DNA of 7,986 bases from Candidatus Rokuibacteriota bacterium. Lineage in GTDB: Bacteria > Methylomirabilota > Methylomirabilia > Rokubacteriales > CSP1-6. The notes beneath the pieces are model-generated. The model was not told where the DNA came from. It worked only from the letters and a program-made list of their open reading frames with translations, and made no database searches. Positions within the stretch are counted from its first letter, which is position 1; each line of letters starts with the position of its first letter. The stretch is taken from the NCBI GenBank assembly GCA_003221435.1, contig QHRS01000215.1, positions 1 through 7,986 of the forward strand, read 5' to 3'. Below are positions 1 through 6,366 of the stretch, piece after piece. The translations under genes and the position numbers were made by a program.

Positions 1-527
1 CACGGCCTGCTGGAGCACCGAGTCGGCGATGCGGAACGCCTCCTGCATGCCGGTGCCCCGCTCGACGACCGCGAAGAGGCGTTGGTTCGGGATCGCGATC
101 AGCGTGTCGACGATGCCGCGCAGCGCCTCGAGGCCGGCCTCGGCCTGCTGCATCCGCCGGCGCCCCTCGAAGTGGAACGGCTTCGTCACCACGCCGACCG
201 TGAGGATGCCGAGGTCCTTCGCAAGCGACGCGACGACGGGCGCCGCGCCCGTGCCGGTGCCGCCGCCGAGCCCGGCGGTGATGAACACCATGTCCGAATC
301 GCGGAGGGCTTCCGCGATCTTCTCGGTGTCCTCCTCTGCCGCGCGCTGGCCGATGCCGGCGTCGCCGCCGGCGCCGAGTCCGCGCGTGATCTTGTCGCCG
401 ATGCGGATCTTGTGGGGTGCATCGGACTGCAGGAGCGCCTGCCGCCGAGCCCGATGACTCTGATCTTCGCTCCCTCCCGCGGCTCCTCGAGCTGGAACAA
501 CGGACGCCGGCCCCGATCGCCGTCCAT
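1..527 (-). pseudogene. ftsZ: Cell division GTPase FtsZ, 5' part, internally deleted and frameshifted, cut by the window edge
   Basis: FtsZ is the tubulin-like GTPase that polymerises into the division ring. Translation from the ATG at 527 gives 29 residues ending in IRVIGLGG (to base 441). The family then continues with GGSNAV and, about 20 residues later, NTDA; none of this is present. The frame one base back resumes with QALLQSDAPHKIRIGDK and runs without a stop for 147 codons to base 1. That part includes the tubulin signature GGGTGTGAAP (about 239-268) and the segment GVVTKPFHFEG. By comparison with FtsZ proteins I know, about 26 codons (3n+1 bases) are missing, taking part of the nucleotide-binding site. 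As written, the product would be 113 residues ending at 186. The start is well supported by AAGGAGG five bases upstream. A 76-bp spacer separates it from ftsA. The identity is certain; whether the lesion is real or an assembly error is not known. Confidence 0.93.
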
Positions 528-532
528 CAGCG

Positions 533-539
533 CCTCCTT
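533..539 (-). promoter_or_regulatory. Shine-Dalgarno site of ftsZ
   Basis: AAGGAGG lies five bases before the ATG at 527. It fixes the ftsZ start at MDGDRGRR and shows that ftsZ has its own ribosome entry, unlike most upstream genes, which overlap the preceding gene. Confidence 0.8.
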
Positions 540-603
540 GCGGGCGTCGGCGTCACGCGTGCCGCCCGCGCGCCGAGCATCCAGGTTCAGCTCCCCCAGT
601 GGA

Positions 604-1851
604 TTAGAAGATTTCACCGAACCACTCGGACACGCGCCGCGCGACGCGCACGAACAGGCGGCCGTCGCCCGCGTCGAAGGGCCCCCTGGCGGGCGACCGG
701 CCCCGCGCGCCGTAGACGGCGAGCCCGACACCGGTCGCGTAGATCGGGCTCCGCACCACGTCGGCGAGCCCACCGAGCGCCGAGGGGACGCCGACCCGCA
801 CCGGCAGGTCGAAAACCTGCTCGGCCAGCTCGGGCACGCCTTCCATGATCGACGTGCCGCCGGTGACGACGACGCCGGCCGTCGCCGCATCCTGGAACCC
901 GCCACGGGACAGCTCTCGCGCGACCAGCGTGAAGATCTCCTCGACGCGCGGCTGGATGATCTCCGACAGGATCTGCCGGGAGAGCTGGCGCGGCTTGCGT
1001 CCGCCGACCGACGGCACCTCGATCGTCTCGTCTTCGCGCACGAGCGACGTCAGCGCGCAGCCGTAGCGCTTCTTCAGATCTTCGGCGTCCGCGATCGGCG
1101 TGCGCAGCCCGACGGCGATGTCGTTCGTGATGTGATCGCCACCGAGCGGCAGGATCGCCGTGTGCCAGATGGCGCCTTCGCGGAACAGCGCGGCGTCGGC
1201 GGTCCCGCCGCCGATGTCGATCAGCAGCACGCCGAGCTCCTTCTCGTCAGCCGAGAGGACAGCCTCGGCCGAGGCGAGCGGCTCGAGCACGATATCCTGC
1301 ACGGTGAGGCCGGCGCGGTTGACGGACCGCACGACGTTCTGCACCGACGTCACGGCGCCCGTGACGACGTGCACCTCCACCTCGAGCCGCACCCCCGACA
1401 TACCGAGCGGCTCGCGCACGCCGTCCTGGTCATCGACGAGGAAGGCCTGCGGCAGGACGTGGATGATCTCGCGGTCCTGGGGCAGGTTGATCGCCTTCGC
1501 GGCCTCGAGGGTGCGCTCGACGTCGGACGGACTGACCTCGCGGTTCCGGCCGGACACCGCCACCACGCCGCGGCTGTTGATGCCGCGGATATGGCCGCCG
1601 GCGACGCCCGCGTAGACCGACGAGACCTCGACGCCCGCCATCTGCTCGGCCTCGGCAACGGCCTTCCGGATCGCCTCGACGGTCCAGTCGATGTTGACCA
1701 CGACGCCCTTGCGGAGTCCGCGCGACGGTGAGGCGCCGACGCCGACGACGTCGAGTCCGCCCATGGGCCCGATCTCGGCGATGACGACGCAGATTTTCGT
1801 GGTGCCCACGTCGAGGCCGACGATCAGGCTCTGCTCCCGCCCGCGTTTCAC
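604..1851 (-). CDS. ftsA: Cell division protein FtsA, actin-like membrane anchor of the Z ring
   Basis: FtsA is an actin/Hsp70-fold ATPase that tethers FtsZ polymers to the inner membrane and recruits later divisome proteins. The 415-residue product has the family's usual length. Visible landmarks: phosphate-1 motif VGLDVGTTKICVVIAE (about 11-26), the FtsA-specific 1C subdomain (about 84-165), phosphate-2 motif LLIDIGGGTADAALF (209-223), adenosine motif VVVTGGTSIMEG (327-338), and a C-terminal amphipathic helix VSEWFGEIF (407-415) of the membrane-targeting type. The start codon is GTG, chosen because it overlaps the ftsQ stop in GTGA, the usual mark of translational coupling. The stop is TAA at 604-606. 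No frameshift or missing block is visible, in contrast to ftsZ just downstream. Confidence 0.97.
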   Translation of the reverse strand: MKRGREQSLIVGLDVGTTKICVVIAEIGPMGGLDVVGVGASPSRGLRKGVVVNIDWTVEAIRKAVAEAEQMAGVEVSSVYAGVAGGHIRGINSRGVVAVSGRNREVSPSDVERTLEAAKAINLPQDREIIHVLPQAFLVDDQDGVREPLGMSGVRLEVEVHVVTGAVTSVQNVVRSVNRAGLTVQDIVLEPLASAEAVLSADEKELGVLLIDIGGGTADAALFREGAIWHTAILPLGGDHITNDIAVGLRTPIADAEDLKKRYGCALTSLVREDETIEVPSVGGRKPRQLSRQILSEIIQPRVEEIFTLVARELSRGGFQDAATAGVVVTGGTSIMEGVPELAEQVFDLPVRVGVPSALGGLADVVRSPIYATGVGLAVYGARGRSPARGPFDAGDGRLFVRVARRVSEWFGEIF

Positions 1852-2699
1852 GGTGACGCCCCTCTATTGAGCACGACCTGATCGCGGAATCGCAGGTCGA
1901 TCGAGGTCACCGGCTCGGGCGCCGCCGCGAGCTGCCCGAGCACGCCCTCGAGCCGGCCGAGCCGGCTCTCCCAGTTTTCAGTGCCGAGCCGCACCTCCAC
2001 GCCGTCCACCGTGTAGAGCAGCGGGCCGTCGGGGCGGCTCACGTCGATCTCGGAGATCTGCGCGGTCAGCGGGCTCCCCTTCCGCAAGAGCGTGCGGATC
2101 AGCGAGATCGCCATCCGCGCCCGGGGCGACGGCTTCTCGCGCATCTCCGCCAGCTCCTCGGGCGTGAGCCCACTGATGACCGGCGCCTGCGGCGCCACCG
2201 CGCGGCGCTCCATCCCGAGCGGGATGCCCTCTTCGTCGATCCAGTGCAGCCGCCCCGCGTGCACGAGCGTGAACGGTCGCCGCTCTTCGACGATGACCGT
2301 CACCCGGTTCGGCCAGGACCGGATGACGTCGGCCCGCCGGATCTCCGGAATGGCCTCGATCCGTCGGGCGACCTCCTGCGTGTCGACGCGGAAGATGTTG
2401 GCGTCGGGCGCGATCCCCGAGGCGTCGATAATCGCGCCCGGGCTGATCCGGCCAGCGCCTCGCACCTCCACCACGGCCACGGCGAAGCGCGGGGACGTGA
2501 GGGCGAAGTGGATCGCACGCCCGCCTCCCGCGAGCGCCGTGGCGCCCGCGAGCCCGGCCAGCGCCACGCGGAAGGCCCGGCGCCCGCGGCCGGCGCGGCG
2601 CGCGGCTCTGCGGCGCACGTGCTGCCGCGCGATCAACGCCGGCCGGTCGCCGAGGTCTTCGTAGGCGCGCCCGACCGCGCGAGGGGATAGAAGTGTCAT
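1848..2699 (-). CDS. ftsQ: Cell division protein FtsQ/DivIB, POTRA-domain septal scaffold
   Basis: FtsQ is a bitopic inner-membrane protein that links the cytoplasmic ring to the periplasmic divisome through FtsB and FtsL. The 283-residue product has an arginine-rich cytoplasmic N-terminus (about 1-43), one weakly hydrophobic Ala/Gly-rich segment (about 44-67), and a POTRA domain (about 71-140) with VAVVEVRGAGRISPGAI, ANIFRVDTQEVARRI and SWPNRVTVIVEERRPF. A beta domain ends in IDLRFRDQVVLN, typical of the family. The ATG at 2699 has no Shine-Dalgarno sequence; it sits in TGATAATG, so initiation may depend on ribosomes arriving from upstream or on another signal. The 3' end overlaps ftsA by four bases. 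The position directly before ftsA and ftsZ agrees with the assignment. Confidence 0.93.
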   Translation of the reverse strand: MTLLSPRAVGRAYEDLGDRPALIARQHVRRRAARRAGRGRRAFRVALAGLAGATALAGGGRAIHFALTSPRFAVAVVEVRGAGRISPGAIIDASGIAPDANIFRVDTQEVARRIEAIPEIRRADVIRSWPNRVTVIVEERRPFTLVHAGRLHWIDEEGIPLGMERRAVAPQAPVISGLTPEELAEMREKPSPRARMAISLIRTLLRKGSPLTAQISEIDVSRPDGPLLYTVDGVEVRLGTENWESRLGRLEGVLGQLAAAPEPVTSIDLRFRDQVVLNRGASP

Positions 2700-2701
2700 T
2701 A

Positions 2702-2938
2702 TCAGGGCGCGGGCACCCGGGCTATCGCCACACCCGCGCCCCGCCGCACCGTGCGCGCTCGGTCGTCCACTCGGAGCCCGTGAACGAATCGCACCTGCAC
2801 CGCCGTTCCGGCGCGGGCTTCGCCCGCGCTCCGATCACCCCCTTCACCACGCGGGACACCGGTGGGGGGTGTCGGGGGGAGCGGCGGCGCTCCCCCCGAC
2901 GTTGAGTCGGTCGTTCGCCCGCGCCTGATGGGCGTCAT
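2702..2938 (-). CDS. Doubtful 78-codon ORF bridging murB and ftsQ
   Basis: An open frame starts with an ATG that shares ATGA with the murB stop. It ends with a TGA two bases before the ftsQ ATG, so it fills the interval exactly in the style of coupled genes. The peptide starts MTPIRRGRTTDST, is rich in Pro, Arg and Gly, and resembles no family I know. It shows no Ddl (D-Ala-D-Ala ligase) motifs, although ddl is the gene usually found here. The GC-rich sequence and the hairpins inside the frame argue that it may simply be an open frame by chance. I list it because both junctions fit; it is probably not a gene. Confidence 0.15.
   Translation of the reverse strand: MTPIRRGRTTDSTSGGAPPLPPTPPTGVPRGEGGDRSAGEARAGTAVQVRFVHGLRVDDRARTVRRGAGVAIARVPAP
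2811..2829. repeat. 8-bp inverted repeat with three-base loop
   Basis: Arms GCGCGGGC and GCCCGCGC enclose TTC (GAA on the transcribed strand). The minus-strand centre reads GCGAAGC, a motif known to form an unusually stable mini-hairpin in single-stranded DNA. Its function here is unknown. Confidence 0.6.
2871..2900. repeat. 13-bp perfect inverted repeat with four-base loop
   Basis: Arms GTCGGGGGGAGCG (2871-2883) and CGCTCCCCCCGAC (2888-2900) match perfectly. A smaller stem, GACACC (2855-2860) with GGTGTC (2868-2873), shares bases 2871-2873, so the two folds compete. There is no T run after the stem on the minus strand. Confidence 0.75.
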
Positions 2939-2952
2939 TCGCCCATCAGGCG
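2922..2952. repeat. 13-bp perfect inverted repeat spanning the murB stop codon
   Basis: Arms CGCCTGATGGGCG (2922-2934) and CGCCCATCAGGCG (2940-2952) are perfect complements with a five-base loop holding the murB TGA. On the mRNA the last codons of murB (RLMGE) would pair with the first bases after the stop. No U tract follows. It could be an mRNA processing or stabilising hairpin or an attenuator; a fold-back assembly artefact is less likely but possible. Confidence 0.8.
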
Positions 2953-3813
2953 GATTTCGTTTTCCAGCGTGATGCCGAACTGGGCGTGGACGCGCTCGCG
3001 GGTCATGTCCATCAGCGCGAGCACGTCGGCCGCGGTGGCGCCGCCGCGGTTGACGATGAAGTTCGCGTGCTTCGACGAGATCTCCGCGCCGCTCAGCCGT
3101 TTGCCCTTGAGGCCGACCTTCTCGATCAGGCGCCCGGCGAAATCGCCGGGCGGGTTCTTCCAGACGCAGCCGGCCGACGCGAGCGCCAGCGGCTGCGTCG
3201 CCTTCTTCTGCTTCAGGCGCGTCTTGATGTCCTTCTGGATCTCGGCCTGCGGCCGGCGGTGGAGCCGCAGGCGGCAGCCGGCCAGTATCGCGCCGTCGGG
3301 GTGATGGAACTGCCGGTACGAGAACGCGCCGTCGCCGGGCTTGAATTCTCCGAGCGTGCCGTCCGGGTGCAGGAAATACACGGCCGAGACGAAGTCGCCG
3401 ATCCAGCCGTCCTCGGTCCCGGCGTTCATCGCGAGCGCCCCACCGATCGTCGCGGGGATCCCCACCAGGCACTCGATGCCGCCGAGGTTGAGCGCAGCCC
3501 CCTCGCGGATCAGCGAGGAGAGGCTCACGCCGGCACCGGCCAGCGCTTCCTCGCCGTGGAACTCGGCGCGTCCCAGGCACCCCGCGAGCTTGATCACCAC
3601 GCCCCGGATGCCGCGGTCCCGAACGAGCAGGTTGTTGCCGCCGCCGACCACCTCGACGGGCAGCTGCTCCCGCTCCGCGAACAGCAACGCGTGCCGGATG
3701 TCATCCACGTCCTGCGGGATGACGAAGATGTCGGCCGGCCCCCCGATTCGAAGCGAGGTGTGGAAGCTCAAAGGCTCCTTGAACCGCACTTCCCCCCGGA
3801 TCTCCCCTAGCAT
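2935..3813 (-). CDS. murB: UDP-N-acetylenolpyruvoylglucosamine reductase MurB
   Basis: MurB is a cytoplasmic FAD enzyme that reduces UDP-GlcNAc-enolpyruvate with NADPH to UDP-MurNAc, the acceptor for the Mur ligases. The 292-residue product has the usual length. The FAD-binding N-terminal region contains SFHTSLRIGGPADIFVIP (16-33) and VVGGGNNLLVRDRGIRG (55-71). The motif GIECLVGIPATIGGALAMNAG (112-132) is followed by SYRQFHH. The proton-donor motif reads ASAGCVWKNPPG with Cys216, where the E. coli enzyme has Ser; Cys occurs at this position in many MurB proteins. The C-terminal ENEIRLMG (284-291) carries the conserved catalytic Glu. The ATG overlaps the murC stop (TAATG) and is preceded by AAGGGAGG five bases away. 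The frame is intact. Confidence 0.97.
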   Translation of the reverse strand: MLGEIRGEVRFKEPLSFHTSLRIGGPADIFVIPQDVDDIRHALLFAEREQLPVEVVGGGNNLLVRDRGIRGVVIKLAGCLGRAEFHGEEALAGAGVSLSSLIREGAALNLGGIECLVGIPATIGGALAMNAGTEDGWIGDFVSAVYFLHPDGTLGEFKPGDGAFSYRQFHHPDGAILAGCRLRLHRRPQAEIQKDIKTRLKQKKATQPLALASAGCVWKNPPGDFAGRLIEKVGLKGKRLSGAEISSKHANFIVNRGGATAADVLALMDMTRERVHAQFGITLENEIRLMGE

Positions 3814-5146
3814 TAGGGCCTCCCTTCAAGTCGGTCGAGCAGTGCCTGCCCGAGCTGGCCCACGTCTCCCGCCCCGAGCGTGATCACGAGGTCCCCGGGC
3901 CGGATGACGTCCTCGAGGTAGTCGAGGATCCGACTGCGATCGCTGCCGAGATACACGACGTCGCGGTGGCCGTGCGCTCGGATCGCGTCGGCCAGATCAC
4001 GTCCAGTGACGCCGTCGATCGGCGTCTCACCGGCGGCATAGATGTCCATCACGACCAGCGCGTCCGACTGGTTGAAGGCCGTGAGGAACTCCTGCCGGAG
4101 GTGCAGGGTGCGCGTGTACCGGTGCGGCTGGAACACGGTGACCACGCGCCGGTCGAAGCCGGCCTTGGCGGCGGCCAGGGTTGCTCGGATCTCGGCGGGA
4201 TGGTGGCCGTAGTCGTCGACCACCAGCACGCCGCGGGATTCGCCTCGGACCTGGAAGCGGCGTTGCACGCCCGAAAACTCGGCGACGCCCTTCTGGATCG
4301 TCACGAACGGAATCTCGAGGTCGAGCCCGACCGCGATGGCGGCCATGGCGTTGAGCACATTGTGGCGGCCCGGCACGCGCAGCGTGCACTCGCCGAGCGG
4401 CGCACCGTGGTGGAGCACCTCGAAGCGCGAGGTGAGGCCGTCGAGCGTCAGCCGGCGCGCCGTCAGGTCCGCGGCCGACTCGAGCCCGTACGTGATGACG
4501 CGCTTGTCCACCCGCGGGATCAGCAGCTGCACGTTCGGCTGGTCGAGGCACAGCACAGCCGCCCCGTCTCGAGGCTGCCGTAGTAATCGAGATGCTCGGC
4601 GTCGATCGTGGTGACCACCGCGATCGTCGGCGAGAGCTTCAGGAACGAGCCGTCCGACTCGTCGGCCTCCGCCACCAGGTACTCGCCCTGCCCGAGGCGC
4701 GCGTTCGAGCCGAGGCTCGTGATGCGCCCGCCGACGACGACCGTAGGATCCAGGCGGCCTTCGGCCAGCACGGCGGCGACCATCGAGGTCGTCGTCGTCT
4801 TGCCGTGGGTGCCGGCGACGGCGATCCCGTACTTGAGCCGCATCAGCTCGGCGAGCATTTCCGCGCGCGGGATCACGGGCACCTGGCGGGCGCGCGCCGC
4901 CGCGACCTCCACGTTGTCGCGGGCGACGGCCGACGAGTACACGACCACGTGCGCGTCCGCGATGTGGGCCGGGTCGTGCCCGATGAAGACCTTCCCGCCG
5001 AGCTGCTCGAGCCGCTCCACCGTCTCCCCGCGCTTGACGTCGGAGCCGGTGATGCGATAGCCCATATTCAGCAACACCTCGGCGATCCCGCTCATCCCGA
5101 CGCCGCCGATCCCGACAAAGTGGATATGTCGGTAGCGTTTGAACAT
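3813..5146 (-). pseudogene. murC: UDP-N-acetylmuramate--L-alanine ligase MurC, internally deleted and frameshifted
   Basis: MurC is the cytoplasmic ligase that adds L-Ala to UDP-MurNAc with ATP. The first frame (5146 to 4568, 193 residues) has the Rossmann N-terminus HIHFVGIGGVGMSGIAE (8-23), P-loop AGTHGKTTTT (111-120), EADESDGSF and TTIDAEHLDYYGSLE. It then runs out of register and stops at 4520. The C-terminal half resumes one frame back at about 4565 with GAAVLCLDQPNVQLLIPRV and continues for 250 residues to the TAA at 3813. This half contains GRHNVLNAMAAIAV, VVDDYGHHPAEI, FQPHRYTRT and DIYAAGETPIDGV. In known MurC proteins about 16-17 residues (ending VPFYG) join these halves, so roughly 50 bases (3n+1) are absent. 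With them the length would be about 460, normal for the family. The start overlaps the ftsW stop (TGATG), with GAGGAG four bases upstream. Confidence 0.94.
3819..3826 (-). promoter_or_regulatory. Shine-Dalgarno site of murB inside the murC 3' end
   Basis: AAGGGAGG lies five bases before the murB ATG at 3813. MurB could therefore be initiated independently even if translation of the broken murC stops early. Confidence 0.7.
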
Positions 5147-6366
5147 CAGACTCCTCGGGCTTCCGCGGGCATGACGCTCTTCGCCCCGACGGGGCGCATC
5201 GCGCGCGCGGTCGACGGGCAGTCGATCGAGCCGCCGCGGTCACGGAGCCGGGCGGCGGCGCCGACTCCGGCGTCGGTCCCGTGCTGGGAGACGTTGAGCA
5301 GCACGCCGGTCGCGAGCATCGTCATGCAGAGCGAGGAGCCTCCGAAGGAGATGAACGGCAGCGGCAGACCCTTCGTCGGCAACGACCCGGTGACGACGCC
5401 GAGGTTCACGATCGCCTCCGTGCCGAGCATCGTCGTGAGCCCGAGCGCGAGGTAGGCGCCGAAGAGGTCGGGCGCCCGCAGCCCGACTCGCAGGCCGCGC
5501 CAGATCAGCGCCATGAAGAGCAGGACCACCGCGATGCCGCCGATCAGCCCCAGCTCCTCGCCGATCACCGCGAACACGAAGTCGGTGTGCGGCTCCGGCA
5601 GGTAGAAGAGCTTCTGCTTCGATCCGCCGAGCCCGCGGCCGAGCAGGCCGCCCGAGCCGATCGCCAGATGGGACTGGAGGATCTGGAAGCCGCTCCGGAG
5701 CGGGTCGGCTTCGGGATTGAAGAACGTCAGAATCCTGCGCCAGCGGTACGGCGCGACGTAGACGGCCATGGCGAGCGCCGGCAGCGCGGGCACCGCGAGC
5801 AGCGCGAGGTGTCGCGGCCGGGCTCCTCCGAGGAACAGGAGCGTGAACGCGAGCGCCGGCAGGGTGAGGCTGTTGCCGAGGTCCGGCTGGCGCAGGACGA
5901 GCGCCGACAGCGCCGCGGCGACAAGCGCCGGCTCCAGGGGGCCGCGCCGGAACTGCCAGATCTCCTCTCGCCTGCGGGCGAGAAATCGGGCGAGGTAGAA
6001 CACGAACGCGAGCTTCGCCAGCTCGACCGGCTGGAACGACACGGCACCGAACCGGAGCCAGCGGCGCGTTCCATTGATCGCCTGCCCGAACGGCGGGACC
6101 AGCACCAGCACGAGCAGCCCGGCGGCCACGACGAGCAGGGGCACCGCCGCCCGCTGGAGATACTTGTAGTCGAGCGCGAGGGCCGCCCAGAGGGCGCCGA
6201 GACCGAGCAGGACCCAGAAGAGCTGCTTCTTGAGGAAGTAGTGCGGATCGCCGAAGCGATCGGCGGCCAGGATCGCGCTCGCCGAGTACACCATCACGAT
6301 GCCGATGGAGACCAGCACGAGCGCCACGCCGCCGAGCCACATGTCGGGCACGAGCTTCCGCGGCAT
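5146..6366 (-). CDS. ftsW: Septal peptidoglycan glycosyltransferase FtsW (SEDS family)
   Basis: FtsW is a polytopic inner-membrane SEDS protein that polymerises lipid II at the division site together with the transpeptidase FtsI. The 406-residue product shows about ten hydrophobic segments starting at WLGGVALVLVSIGIVMVYSA (10-29). It has the family signatures INGTRRWLRFG and FQPVELAKLAFV (about 97-122), the periplasmic-loop region LPEPHTDFVFAVIGEELGLIGG (256-277) with the Asp known to be needed for SEDS activity, and NLGVVTGSLPTKGLPLPFIS (321-340). After the last membrane segment (LLNVSQHG, to about 363) there is a hydrophilic tail of about 43 residues with no recognised motif. The ATG overlaps the murD stop (TGATG). 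The stop overlaps murC directly, where murG would be expected. Confidence 0.96.
   Translation of the reverse strand: MPRKLVPDMWLGGVALVLVSIGIVMVYSASAILAADRFGDPHYFLKKQLFWVLLGLGALWAALALDYKYLQRAAVPLLVVAAGLLVLVLVPPFGQAINGTRRWLRFGAVSFQPVELAKLAFVFYLARFLARRREEIWQFRRGPLEPALVAAALSALVLRQPDLGNSLTLPALAFTLLFLGGARPRHLALLAVPALPALAMAVYVAPYRWRRILTFFNPEADPLRSGFQILQSHLAIGSGGLLGRGLGGSKQKLFYLPEPHTDFVFAVIGEELGLIGGIAVVLLFMALIWRGLRVGLRAPDLFGAYLALGLTTMLGTEAIVNLGVVTGSLPTKGLPLPFISFGGSSLCMTMLATGVLLNVSQHGTDAGVGAAARLRDRGGSIDCPSTARAMRPVGAKSVMPAEARGV

Larger units (their letters stand above)
2705..2934. other. Hairpin-rich interval between murB and ftsQ
   Basis: This is the only long break between otherwise overlapping genes. 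It is extremely GC-rich and carries three perfect inverted repeats (2811-2829, 2871-2900 and 2922-2952). None is followed by a T run on the transcribed strand, so they do not look like ordinary intrinsic terminators. No promoter could be recognised. In many dcw clusters ddl occupies this place; no trace of it is visible in any frame. Confidence 0.6.

Noticed and set aside
82..1731. 549-codon plus-strand open frame opposite ftsA and ftsZ
   Set aside because: It lies antisense to unmistakable ftsA and ftsZ sequence, is full of Arg, Ala, Asp and His in a codon-mirror pattern, and matches no family. Such long frames are expected opposite GC-rich genes.
2871..2952. Intrinsic terminators after murB
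   Set aside because: The stems are strong but no T run follows on the transcribed strand, and ftsQ continues the cluster on the same strand.
2702..3580. 292-codon minus-strand frame running through murB into the spacer
   Set aside because: Most of it is an out-of-frame reading of murB; only the final 78 codons outside murB were kept, as a doubtful ORF.
441..4568. Programmed -1 frameshifting rescuing ftsZ and murC
   Set aside because: Both later frames lie one base back, but neither junction has a slippery heptamer and a block of conserved residues is missing in each case. Frameshifting would not restore the proteins.
5181..5197. Short GC palindrome CGCCCCGACGGGGCG near the ftsW 3' end
   Set aside because: Six-base arms inside coding sequence are expected by chance at this base composition.
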